Source: Mycoplasma sp. 'Moose RK' (GTDB taxonomy: Bacteria; Bacillota_I; Bacilli_A; Mycoplasmatales; Metamycoplasmataceae). Taken from it: 64,000 nucleotides of DNA. The stretch's first letter is position 1. Each line of letters opens with the position of its first letter. Below, piece after piece: positions 45,185 to 54,581 of the stretch. Below the pieces are notes generated by a model. The model had not been told where the DNA came from. It worked only from the letters and a program-made list of their open reading frames with translations, and ran no database searches. The stretch lies in NCBI RefSeq assembly GCF_015708155.1, contig NZ_JADDYD010000001.1, positions 760,788 to 824,787 of the forward strand, in the 5' to 3' direction. The position numbers and the translations under genes are program-made.

Positions 45185-45463
45185 TTATAACATGTTTATT
45201 TTTAAAAAAATTTTGAAATAGTTAATTAACTCATACACAAAACTTGGAGTTTTGTGTAATAAACTACTTTGAAGTCTTAAGTTGTTATATCATTCAATAA
45301 ATGACTTTATTTTTTAATAGGCAACAGTTGTTATAAAGTTTTTATTGTAAATTTCGTATTAAATTATTTCATACACATGCAAAATTACAATTTGTAACCC
45401 TTGAAATTTAGTAATTTTAATGTATTTAATTTTCTATTCAAATGTGAATTTATATTGTTTCAT
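45185..45463 (-). pseudogene. Decayed IS3-type transposase remnant
   Basis: On the minus strand a single frame from an ATG at 45463 reads MKQYKFTFE, then several in-frame stops, then IEWYNNLRLQSSLLHKTP near 45240-45300. The last block matches the end of IS3-family integrase cores (typically YN..RPHSSL..KTP). Only about 93 codons remain, so most of the enzyme is deleted. No flanking inverted repeats were recognised. Confidence 0.6.
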
Positions 45464-45549
45464 TTTGACACACCTTTTTTATGTGTCTAAAATTAATATA
45501 CTAATTTATATTAATAAAATTTGCTAAAATTGCATTTAAAAAAAAAAAA

Positions 45550-45577
45550 AAAATGAGTGAAATAAATCACTCATTTT
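45550..45577 (-). terminator. Terminator downstream of tpx
   Basis: AAAATGAGTG/CACTCATTTT stem with AAATAAAT loop; on the minus strand it is followed by a long T run (complement of A15 at about 45538-45553). It ends the tpx transcript. Confidence 0.75.
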
Positions 45578-45650
45578 AGCTTAAAACTAAAAATAAATAT
45601 AGCTACTTATTTATTTTTATTACTTGTATTATAAAAAAAATTAAAAAAAA

Positions 45651-46142
45651 TTAGAAAATTTCAAAAAGTATTTTTTCAAGTTTAGAAAAATCAATTTGCT
45701 CATGGATGTCAGAATTAGGCTCAACCGCTAAAACCTTACCCATTGCATCAACAACTAAAAAACCTCTATTTAAAAGAAACAAATCGTCAACTAAAAAACC
45801 AGTTGCGAAACCAAAACTTCTAAGCCGATAATCTGAAAAAATTTCTAAATTATCAGCTTGATTTGCATTTTTCCATTGTGCAATTGCCGAAGGTAAGTCA
45901 AGAGAAACTGAAATAAAACGAAATTGCGGAAACTTACTAGCTAAATCACGAATTGACAAAGTTTGTAAATCACAAATTTGTGTATTAATTGATGGAAAAA
46001 CAGAAATTACAGTTGTTTTTCCAAAAGATTCAAAATCAACATTATCAAAATTAGTATCTGTTACTGAAAATTTCAATTTTTCGCCTGGTTTGATTAAGGA
46101 AGGAATTAAATTGTATTTCTTATTCTTAAATTTAGTCTGCAT
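45651..46142 (-). CDS. tpx: Thiol peroxidase, one-cysteine type
   Basis: Peroxiredoxin of the Tpx/AhpC superfamily that reduces hydroperoxides. 163 residues. Peroxidatic cysteine in PSINTQICDLQT (C57), then VSLDLPSAIAQW, YRLRSFGFATG and GFLVVDAMGKV, all at Tpx-like spacing. The resolving cysteine usually found after the DLPFA-R motif (in ..RFCG..) is absent: the protein contains only one Cys, so it must use a thiol partner (perhaps the thioredoxin system of trxB). AAAAGGAGGG precedes the ATG. It sits just downstream of tRNA-Trp on the same strand. Confidence 0.88.
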   Translation of the reverse strand: MQTKFKNKKYNLIPSLIKPGEKLKFSVTDTNFDNVDFESFGKTTVISVFPSINTQICDLQTLSIRDLASKFPQFRFISVSLDLPSAIAQWKNANQADNLEIFSDYRLRSFGFATGFLVDDLFLLNRGFLVVDAMGKVLAVEPNSDIHEQIDFSKLEKILFEIF

Positions 46143-46187
46143 TTCAACCCTCCTTTTATCCTTGTTATATATTAAAGTTTATAACTT

Positions 46188-46261
46188 TGGCGGGGGTTAA
46201 AGGATTCGAACCTCTACTAATGGGTTTGGAGTCCATGGTACTACCATTATACTAAACCCCC
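46188..46261 (-). tRNA. trnW: tRNA-Trp (anticodon CCA)
   Basis: 74 nt, with a 7-bp acceptor stem GGGGGTT/AACCCCC, discriminator G and encoded CCA. D arm GTATAATGGTAGTAC; anticodon loop CTCCAAA gives CCA; T arm with GGTTCGAATCC. The anticodon stem ATGGA/CCCAT carries an A31-C39 mismatch. CCA decodes UGG; in this UGA=Trp organism a separate UCA tRNA must exist elsewhere. Confidence 0.9.
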
Positions 46262-46444
46262 GGGTTACAAAATAATTATAACAGAAAAATTATTTTTTCC
46301 AAAAAAAAAAAAAAAATTTTAAAAAATTTGGAAAAACACTAAATTATAGGCTAAAAATAGCAATTTTTAAAATTGAGTTTTGTTATAAAATTTTAAAATT
46401 ATGGTAACATCTTGATTATTGAAATGAAAAATAAGAGGTTTTTT

Positions 46445-46777
46445 ATGAAAAAAATTACTAATTTTTTAATAATAGAGAAAAAAAATGAAATTTTCACAAT
46501 TTCTTTAAGTGCTGAATTGCAAGATGATCTTGGAACAATTGGTTTTATTAAATTTAGTAATAAAAAATCACTAGAAAAAGATGAAATTTTTGCAAAAATT
46601 GAAGCTTCAAAAACCGTTTTTTCACTGAAAACACCATTAAAATGTGAGGTTATCGAATTTAATCAATTGGCAATTTCAGATCCAAAAATTCTAAATTCAT
46701 TTGATGAAAAACAAAATTGACTTTTTAAAGCAAAGAATATTTCCAAAGAGGAATTTGACAATCTTGAAGATTTTTAA
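46445..46777 (+). CDS. GcvH-like lipoyl carrier protein
   Basis: 110 residues, resembling glycine cleavage H protein with DDLGTIGFIKFSN at the start of the barrel and the lipoyl-lysine site KIEASKTVFS (K56). No other glycine cleavage genes are near, so it most likely belongs to the GcvH-L subfamily found in sirtuin (SirTM) operons, where the lipoylated protein is the target of mono-ADP-ribosylation. I start it at the ATG at 46445 (AAGAGG 6 nt upstream) rather than the upstream in-frame ATA/ATG choices at 46412. A TGA (Trp) lies near 46718. It overlaps the sirtuin gene. Confidence 0.85.
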
Positions 46778-47633
46778 ACCAAGCAAAATCACTGAGGCAG
46801 CCACAAAAATTTGCCAATTCATTAAGCAAGCTGATGCAATTTTGGTGGGAGTTGGTGCTGGAATAACTAGCGCTGACGGAAACGACTATACTGGACAAAA
46901 ATTTAGTAGTAATTTTGCAGATTTTATTGAAAAATACAATTTTCTTGACATGCTACAAGCATCGCTTTTTGACTTTGGTTCATGGGAAATTTATTGAGCT
47001 TTTCATAGTCGGTTCGCAAAAATGAATTATTTGGATCTTGAAAAAACAGCTAGTTTTTTAAACTTGCAAAAAATTTTGCAAGAAAAAAAATTTTTCATAA
47101 TTACAACAAATTCTGACAGCAGTTTTGAAAAAGCTGAATTTGATACAAATAAAATTTTTTACATTCAAGGAAAATATAATAAATTACAATGCTCGAAAAT
47201 GTGCACAAATGAACTTTACCAAAATGACAATTTGCTTGAAAAAATGGCAAAAAATCAAGAAAATTTACGTGTTAGTCCAAAATTATTGCCAAAGTGTCCA
47301 AAATGCGATGCATTTTTAGAAATAAACAAGCGAATTTCTTTCAAAGGAATGGTTGAAGATGCTGAATTTCATAGGCAAAAACAACGTTATGAGGAATTTA
47401 TTGCAAAAAATAAAGAAAAAAAATTGCTTTTGTTGGAAATTGGCGTCGGCTTTACAACGCCGCAGCTCATCAAAATACCATTTCAAAAAATGGCAAAAGA
47501 ATTTCAAAATGCAACTTATGTTGTTTTAAATCAAAAAAAATATCGGCAGAATCCTGAAATTAGAGAAAAATCTCACTTTTTCCATGATGATATTAAAAAA
47601 TTGCTTGAAAAAATAGCCAAGAAGGGTTTTTAA
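46764..47633 (+). CDS. Class M sirtuin (SirTM), protein ADP-ribosyltransferase-like
   Basis: About 290 residues. Features: GVGAGITSADGNDYTG (NAD-binding GAG-S, about 29-44), TTNSDSSFEKAEF (TTN in place of TQN-D), YIQGKYNKLQCSKMC where Q135 replaces the catalytic His of deacetylases, and zinc ligands C143/C147 and C178/C181. A Gln at the His position and the QG-Y--LQC context are marks of SirTM enzymes, which ADP-ribosylate the lipoyl carrier GcvH-L instead of deacetylating. Start is uncertain: a TTG at 46764 with AGAGGAA 9 nt upstream is favoured, giving a 14-nt overlap with the carrier gene; an ATG at 46704 would lengthen it by 20 residues. A TGA (Trp) lies near 46996. Confidence 0.85.
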
Positions 47634-47634
47634 A

Positions 47635-48666
47635 ATGTATCTAATTGAACCAAAACGTAATGAAAAATGAATTTTTGATGGTGGAATTTTGCTTGCAATT
47701 CAATATTGGTCACTACAAAATTTAAAATTTAATGAACCAATAATTTTCCCTTATATTTGTGATCCGCATGTACAAATTGGTTATTTTCAAAATCCAAGAA
47801 TGGAAGTAAATTTGCCACTTTTGAACAAAGAAAGGATCCCAATTGTTAGACGAGATACCGGTGGTGGTGCAATTTATCTTGACAGAAATGGGTTAAATTT
47901 TTGTTTTTTATTTCCATATGAACAAAATAAAAATTTATTGGGGAATTATGAGCTTTTTTACCAACCAATTATCAAAATATTGACCAAATTTGGCGTTAAA
48001 AATGCCAAATTTGGCGGCAAAAATGATCTTCAATTGGAAAATAAAAAAATTTCTGGAGCCGCGATGGCTCTTGTTGATCGCTGGATTTATGCTGGATTTT
48101 CATTGCTTTATGATGTAGATTTTGATTTTATTGGTAAAATTTTAACCCCAAATAAAGAAAAAATTGCTGCTAAAGGAATAACATCTGTTTCTCAAAGAGT
48201 GACTAATTTAAAACCAAAATTAGATCCAAAATACCAAAATTTATCGCTTTTTGAACTAAAAGACTTGATTTTACAAGAATATTTACAATTTCACAACTTA
48301 AATGAATTTAAAATTTATAAATTGAGTGATCAAGACTGGCAGGAAATTGACAAAATGGTGGAAAATAAGTACAAAAACTGAGATTTTACTTGGGGCATAA
48401 CACCTGATTTTTCATTCAACAGAACAGCTAGATTTGCAATTGGAACAGTCACTTTTTCACTTGAAATTAGTGATGGAAAAATTGAAAAAATTAAAATTTA
48501 TGGTGATTTTTTTCCAAAAAAACCAATTTTTGAACTTGAAAATTATCTAATTGGTACAAAAATGGAAAAATTTGCGCTTCTTAATAGGTTAAAAAGTGCA
48601 AATTTGGATCAGTTTTTTAGCAAAAAAATTGACGAAACGGAAATATGTGATCTACTTTTACTTTAA
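47635..48666 (+). CDS. lplA: Lipoate-protein ligase (LplA2-like)
   Basis: Attaches lipoate to the lysine of carrier proteins using ATP. 343 residues with [13 protein letters not shown] (RR-TGGGAV-HD motif, about 74-86), [19 protein letters not shown] with the catalytic Lys (about 125), and a C-terminal accessory domain from about 250. It begins with the ATG at 47635, one base after the sirtuin stop. In SirTM operons an LplA2 of this kind is needed to lipoylate GcvH-L before ADP-ribosylation. TGA codons (near 47668 and 48379) are Trp. Confidence 0.92.
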
Positions 48667-48672
48667 AAAATT

Positions 48673-49863
48673 ATGAAAAAAAAGCTTTTTTCTAGTCTAA
48701 AAATTGGCAATTTTCAATTAAAAAATCGTTTTGTTTTTAACCCGATCACTCTAAATGTTTCAAAAGACAACCAGGTTTGCCAAGCTGATATTGATTTTTA
48801 TAAACATCGCGCGCACAGTGCAAGTTTATTTGTAACTGGTGGTGTTTTTGTTGATGAAAATGGAAGTTTATTTAAATTTGGACATAGTGCTACTGAAAAC
48901 AGTAATGTTTTTGGTTTGAAAAAGCTTGCTAAAGCAATAAAATCAAAAAAAAATGTTGCAATTTTACAATTAATTCATGCAGGTTCACACTCGCTTGCGG
49001 CTGTTGAAAAATTTGGTTTTTCATTTGGCCCATCTAGTTCAATACGAAATTATCCTTGAAAATATAGTGTTTTTCGATTAAATCAAAAGCAAATTCAAAA
49101 AATTATCAAAAAATATGCAGAGGCAACGAAACGAGCAATTGATGCTGAATTTGATGGAATTGAAGTTTCTGCAGCTCAAAAATTATTACCACAAGAATTT
49201 TTGAGCACTTACACAAACAAGCGGAATGATAAATATAGTGCCAAAAATCTTACAAATCGGACAAGATTTTTGATTCAAGTTCTTATTGAAGTACAAAAAA
49301 CTATTCAAAAATCGGGACAAAAAAATTTTTTATTAGGGTTAAGAATGACAACTGAAGAAAGAAGGGGAAATGATTTTGGTTACACAATAGAAGATTTTTT
49401 TGATTTTCTTACGCAAATCGAAAAAAACCACATTAAAATAGATTATTTAGCGATTGCGGGTTGGGGAAAAGATCTATTTAAAGATCGTGTTCGCTCACCT
49501 GGAAAATATTTTGGCAAACTTGTTTCAGAGGTAATTTATGAAAAATATCAGGGAAAAATTCCAATAATGATTAATGGTTCAATTAATTCTTTTGAAAAAT
49601 GCAAAGTCGCTATCAAATTTGCTGATTTAGTTGGGCTTTCCTCAGTTTTTGTTTCAGAACCGGATTTTGTCGATAAAGTTTCAAAGAATCAAGAAATTAA
49701 TCTTAATTTGGCAGGTAAAAATTTTAAAAAATTAAAAATTCCTAAAAATGCTTTTCAGGAAATTTCGCATTATTTTGATTATGGACAAACATTGCCGAAT
49801 GAGTCACGAGAAAATATTTCAAAAAATGCAAAAGACCGTAAAAAAACAATTTCCGTAAGGTAA
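48673..49863 (+). CDS. Old-yellow-enzyme-like FMN oxidoreductase
   Basis: 396-residue TIM-barrel flavoprotein of the NADH:flavin oxidoreductase/OYE family. Motifs: LKNRFVFNPITLN near the N-terminus (usually LKNR-V-APM), ILQLIHAGSHS (about 97-107, substrate/FMN His), FDGIEVSAAQKLLPQEFLS replacing FDGVEIH-AHGYL--QF, and GLRMTTEERRG. The change of the HGYL segment suggests a different substrate pocket. It follows lplA by 6 nt and has no clear own ribosome site. Flavin oxidoreductases of this type are known companions of SirTM operons. One TGA (Trp) near 49058. Confidence 0.88.
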
Positions 49864-50206
49864 AAAAATTTGTGATTCGATCCTGATATTCATTATTTTA
49901 TCACAAAAAAATCAATAACAAAACTTTTTTTTATTTCCTTTGTGGTAGAACATTAAAGGGTAATTTTCCGACTTTGTCTTTTTAATTACCCTTTAATAGG
50001 CAGGCATGCCTAGATTTTTCTAACGAAAAGGCATTCCTTTTTTATGCTGTTACTAATTATCAATGATAATTAGTAAATTTTATAGTTTTTTTTTATTTCC
50101 ATAAAAAACAGCATTTACTTTTTTTTTGATTTTTGACTTACTTAAGAAAGTATATATTACATAGTAATATATATAAAATTCCAAAAACTAACATTTTAAA
50201 AAAACT
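49864..50206. other. Highly structured gap between the sirtuin operon and ICE-2
   Basis: 343 nt with four consecutive inverted repeats: a 14-bp stem (49952-49965 with 49984-49997), TAGGCA/TGCCTA (49997-50012), AAAAGG/CCTTTT with T run (about 50036-50043), and a nested pair in which ATGCTGTT (50044-50051) and AACAGCAT (50107-50114) enclose a 10-bp hairpin (50052-50074). A further A/T inverted repeat lies at 50151-50172. Some are terminators of the convergent operons; the ICE-2 end must also lie here. Confidence 0.65.
49952..49997 (+). terminator. Long-stem hairpin after the OYE gene
   Basis: ATTAAAGGGTAATT pairs perfectly with AATTACCCTTTAAT over 14 bp, loop of 18 nt rich in T. Likely ends the GcvH/SirTM/LplA/OYE transcript, though the T run is in the loop rather than after the stem. 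Confidence 0.5.
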
Positions 50207-51424
50207 TTAAACTAATAACAAATTTGTATTAATTTTCTTGTGATGTAAATTTAAATTATTAAAATAACGACCAAACGAATAAGTTGAGTATTTAATTTTT
50301 GTATTATATTTAACTAAATTTGCAACAAAACTTTCGGTATAACTACTTGCATTCTGAAATAAAAATAATTGACTAACTGCAGCTGAATTAGACATTACAT
50401 AGCGTAAAAAGTCTTCAACTTCTTCGATTTTTTGTCTGATCCTACTAAAAAGTCAAGGATTTTTTGTTGCTATAATTTCAAGATATTTTATTATTTGACG
50501 AAGTTTAAAAACAACTTTATCACCTTGATTTTTTTCAAAATAACCTAATAATTTTTGATAAAGTTGTGGGAATTTATCTTTAAACAAAATACGATTTAAC
50601 GAGCTATTATTCTTTAAAGATACTAAATCGGATAACTTTTTTAATAGGTGGAATTTATCTAAAATATAAATTCCGTCTAATTGTTTTGCAAGTGTTTTTA
50701 TTCATTTTGCCCCATCGCCATAGACAATAATTTTTAGATTTTTATTATAAACACGCCAAATTGTATCTTTAACAATTTCTGCAAGTTGATCAATTCTAAA
50801 GCTAGGGCTATTTGTTTTTCTTACTTCAAGAATATTAGTTTTACCAAAAACTTTTCCATTTTTTTTGCCTAAATATAACACTAGCATTCGATTTTTAACC
50901 TTAAATATTTTTCGATTTTGAACGATTTTGCTATAACTATCATCAACCGCTAAGTTAATATAATTTTGAGTAACACTTAGTTCATGAAAGCTTTCTAAAT
51001 AGCTAGTTGTATCAATTTTTTTTAATATTAAATTAACTGACGTAGTTGAAATTGTTTTATTAAAAATCCGCGAAATTGCTGTGCCATATTTAACTTCGTA
51101 TCAAAGGTTCAGAATTTTTTTAATTAGTGAATTAGTAATTGTTCTTCCTTTTTGCACTAATTTTTCAAAAAAATCACAATAGAAAATTTTTCTTTTTTTG
51201 CCAATGACTTCGCCGTTTTCATCACCTACTAAAATTTTTTTTCAATATCTATTAATTTCAATTTCAATTTTTCCGTATTCAGTTTTCAGTTTTCGTTTAA
51301 TTTTTGAGTGAAGGCCTTGTTCAGAATTTTTAATTATTTTTTGAGAAAATTTTACATCTTCTTGTTTAACTTTTGCAATTAAGTTTGCTAATAAAATTTC
51401 TTTTTCTAATTCTGTATAAATCAT
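50207..51424 (-). CDS. ICE-2 DDE transposase/recombinase
   Basis: 405 residues, starting at the ATG at 51424. Same catalytic blocks as the ICE-1 enzyme (AVDDSYSK, YGDGAKWI, DKFHLLKK). First 45 residues (MIYTELEKEILLANLIAKV) and last 20 differ strongly from ICE-1, while 51107-50276 is almost the same at DNA level. A TATTAT box lies on the minus strand about 15-20 nt upstream. It is divergent from the 379-residue gene. Confidence 0.9.
50276..51107 (-). repeat. Near-identical transposase island (copy 2)
   Basis: Inverted counterpart of 23833-24650; differences seen by eye are about three substitutions (for example GAT for GAC in the YGDGAK codon block). Confidence 0.85.
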
Positions 51425-51494
51425 AATTTTTCATTTTATAATAGAAATTTTTTTAAAAAAAGAAAAAATTAGGAAAAATTAACTTTTTTCACAT

Positions 51495-51500
51495 TATAAT
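51495..51500 (+). promoter_or_regulatory. -10 box of the ICE-2 cargo operon
   Basis: TATAAT 43 nt before the ATG at 51544, inside the 119-nt divergent region shared with the transposase promoter. Confidence 0.5.
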
Positions 51501-51543
51501 TTATATTAATTAAGAATAAATTTTAGTCAAAGGGGTGTTTAAA

Positions 51544-52683
51544 ATGGCCAAAAAACTAATAGAGAAATTCACACCTACTAGTTTTAATGATTCTCTTATT
51601 TTTTCTAGTCTTGAAGAACCAGTAGATGCTCATCCTGTTGTTGTTTTTTATGATTCAAACACTGATTTATACTATTATGTCAAAGCGCGTTCGAAATATA
51701 AAAAAAACGGTGAAATTAGAAAAAAGTTAAAAGGTGAGATTGAAATACCAAAAGTAAATAAACCTAAAACATTATTTAGAAAGGACTCATATCTTGATTG
51801 CTCCCAAATTTTTTATATAGACAAAGATGACTTGGAAAAGTTTTTAAAGAAAAATCAAACTAAAATTTGGGACACTCAGGAATTAGATTATTATTATGTA
51901 AATAAAATTTTCAATACTATCAATTCTTTTTTAAATCAAAGACCACCGTTTGTAGTGCTTACACAAGTGGATTATGATGAAAAAATTCAAAAAGCCACTT
52001 CAAAAGTATTGTATGCTAGCGATTGGCATCTTAAAAAAGACTATAATAATTCTTCAAAATCGCCCGAAATCAAATTTAAAAAAGAAGGTTTGCAAAAAGA
52101 AAGAGACTCTCAAAATCTCAATCTTTTGAGAAATAATTTATCACTTGCTAAGAAAGAATACGAGGAAGAAAAAATTCATTGACCTTTATTAAAATGAATT
52201 AAGAAAAATAAATTCATTCAAAATGGTCTTAATTCAATGGAGATTATCAAGCAATATAATTCATTAGAAGAGCCAATAATACCAATTAATATTGATGCAA
52301 AAGTAATTACTAAATCAATAATTGATTATGATAAATTAACAGATGAGTTACAAAAAAACGACTTTGAATTTATGATAAATTGGTTTGTTGAAAGTAATTT
52401 AAGTCTTGATCTAGACAATTTTAAAATATTCAAATTAATAATGCAAAAAGATAATAATCAAATTGATGTTTTTGATTTTAATCACCTAGAATTTGAATTT
52501 AACGATATTTTAAAAAAAATAGAAAATGAAAGATTTAAAACTTCATTAGTAATTCAAGCTGAAGAAAACTTGCAAAAAAATACTAACCAATCAAATCATT
52601 CAAATTCTGTTTGAGATAAAGCAAAGCAGAAACCAGAAGAAGAAAAAGATAAAAACAAAAAGAAACTAAAAATGAAGATGTAA
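51544..52683 (+). CDS. ICE-2 conserved protein absent from ICE-1
   Basis: 379 residues, soluble, no signal peptide. N-terminal domain with EEPVDAHPVVVFYDSNTDLYYYVKARS and a KDSYLDCSQIFYI segment (about 20-100), compact and beta-rich, in style like a toxin/nuclease-like small fold of the PemK/MazF type seen in some ICE cargo proteins, but I cannot assign it. I recall this as a mycoplasma ICE-associated family (possibly Mbov_0400-like). The C-terminal half is helical and ends KKLKMKM. AAAGGGGTG precedes the ATG at 51544. It is followed 10 nt later by the small membrane protein, on the strand opposite to the transfer genes. Confidence 0.75.
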
Positions 52684-52693
52684 GGAGAGAAAT

Positions 52694-52900
52694 ATGGAAA
52701 TTGGGCATTTAATTGGTGCAATTTTCTCATTGATATTCTGGTCTAGTTTTGGAATTTATATTACAAAAGTTAAGCAAACAAACAGAATAAAAGCTTTTAT
52801 TTCTAAAACAGCAAAGCGCAAACGAAATTTAACTTATTTTTATTTTTTAATTATAGCTTGTTTAATTTATGGAGTATTTTATGTTGCATTTGATCTATAA
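52694..52900 (+). CDS. Small two-helix ICE membrane protein (ICE-2 copy)
   Basis: 68 residues; helices at about 5-25 and 45-65 separated by a basic loop (KAFISKTAKRKRN). Shares the SLIFW-SFG start of the second half of helix 1 with the ICE-1 protein at 12094. AAGGAGAG gives a strong ribosome site, unlike ICE-1. The end overlaps the lipoprotein by 20 nt, as in ICE-1. Confidence 0.8.
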   Translation: MEIGHLIGAIFSLIFWSSFGIYITKVKQTNRIKAFISKTAKRKRNLTYFYFLIIACLIYGVFYVAFDL

Positions 52901-54548
52901 AAAATTGAAAAAACAAAAAATTCTATTATTAAGTACTAGTTTTTCATTAGCGCCAACTTTGTTAGTTTCTTGTTTTCAGCCTTATCAAGAAATGCAAAAA
53001 CATATTTCTAAATCGCTCGTTCCTACCCCGGGTAGTTATAACCCAAAATCTGCAAATCCAGTTGCTGGAAATCCAATTTTAGAAGAAAATTCCGATACAA
53101 TTACTAATTCGGTTTTAGGATTTAACGGACAAAAGAAAAACCCAAAAGAAGCAAAAAATCGCTTTAATGTTGAAAAAAATTACACCGAAGAAATTCCTGA
53201 AGCTAGTTTTATTCCAAATAAAGGCGGAACCGGGAAATATGGACTTTTGCCTTATTGATACTTTTTACAGTCAATTCCTGAATATCTAAAGAAAAAAGGA
53301 TTTAATACTTATAAATATAATAAAGAAGAATATTTAAAAAGACTTGATTATTTTTATGAAAAAATTAGAGGATATTATAATCGCAATTTAGTTGATTATC
53401 AAAGTCCTGGAGTTCAAGGTGAAGTCGAAGTTTGAAAACAAGGCCTGCGAAAATCATATGAGGACTTTATAAAAAAAATGAATGGCAAATCAACTTATGA
53501 TTTTAATGAAGATTTAACTGATAAGGATAAAGTAGATAGTATAGAGGACCTTAGATCAGGTAATTATTTACCGATAATTAAACCCGAACTTGACCGTTAC
53601 AAAGTCCAAATTCCTAATGATGAAACAATAAAATACGCAATTGTTTTTGATTTTTTATTAGCTAATGAACGAATTTGACCTTCGTCAGTTGATAAACCAT
53701 TACTCTCGGATGATGATTCAATAATAAATACTGCGCGTTATTTCCGAGATGATTATTATATTGAAAAAAGATATCAACCTAGTAATCCTGAAAAATTATG
53801 ATATGAACTTGGTTGATTTATGCTCCGCCCGCAACGAATTATTAGCTCAGCCGCGGCTGCAAGAAGCATTTTAGAGAGCATATGAGATATTGAAAAACAA
53901 CTTTTTGAACTCACGGATAGAAACCAGGAAATTTCTGAACAATTAGTTTCAAAAGTTAGCACAGTTTGAAATTTCACTCGATTACTTGCTAATTTTTTAA
54001 ACCCAAAAAACCATTTAAATTTAAGAAAAGACTTAGTTTTTAATATTGACGCTTCAAATAACCAAGACGATCAATCATTGATTGCCGACTTGATTCAGTA
54101 CTACAATCAAAAAATTGCACCAATTATTTGAAGAATTAATTTAAAAAGAACTGATAACAAATTAAACACTTTAACCAAATTAGTAAAAAAAATTCGGTTT
54201 GGTAACTATTTCAACACCTACCTTCAACCCCTTTTACCCAAAATTCAAGATCTACCAACTCAAGAAGATGCAAAAATTGGCAATAATTATTCTGAAGAAC
54301 TTAAAGAAAAAGCACGCCAAGGAGCCAAAAAAGCTGGGCAAAAAGCTTGAGGGCAGTGACTAAAAAACTATCAAGATAAATACGGAATCCAATTTAAAGC
54401 TGATCCTGAAATCGACAATGAATATTATGATGAATCAAATTCGTCGGTAGTAAAACCAGAAAAAACTAAAGAAATTGAAAAAGAAAAACTAACAAAAGAA
54501 ACAAAAGAAACAAAAGAAGAACTTCCAAAAGAAACAAAAGTAAGTTAA
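52881..54548 (+). CDS. ICE-2 surface lipoprotein
   Basis: 555 residues with lipobox LLVSC (Cys about 32). Start ATG at 52881 chosen because GGAG lies 7 nt upstream and the overlap with the previous gene then equals that of ICE-1. Shares GLLPYWYF, YFRDDYY, LRKDLVFNID and YNQKIAPIIW with the ICE-1 lipoprotein but differs elsewhere, as expected for surface proteins under diversifying pressure. The C-terminus has a repeated KETKE element (KLTKETKETKEELPKETK). Ends facing the large surface protein with a shared terminator. Confidence 0.88.
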
Positions 54549-54554
54549 GTTAAT

Positions 54555-54580
54555 AAAAACCACCTTTTTGGGTGGTTTTT
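54555..54580. terminator. Bidirectional terminator between convergent ICE-2 genes
   Basis: AAAAACCACC (54555-54564) pairs with GGTGGTTTTT (54571-54580); T on both 3' sides. Serves the lipoprotein on plus and the large surface protein on minus. Confidence 0.85.
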
Positions 54581-54581
54581 A

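Larger units (their letters stand above)
45065..45650. other. 586-nt region with a decayed transposase and a terminator
   Basis: Apart from the IS3-type remnant (45185-45463) and the terminator (45550-45577) I see no gene. The hairpin ACACAAAAC/GTTTTGTGT at about 45234-45256 lies inside the remnant. Confidence 0.65.

Noticed and set aside
46701..46763. Upstream start (TTG 46701/ATG 46704) for the sirtuin
   Set aside because: Would overlap the carrier gene by more than 70 nt and has no ribosome site; kept only as an alternative start.
46445..46777. GcvH as part of a glycine cleavage system
   Set aside because: No GcvP, GcvT or Lpd gene nearby; the neighbouring sirtuin and lipoate ligase fit the GcvH-L type better.
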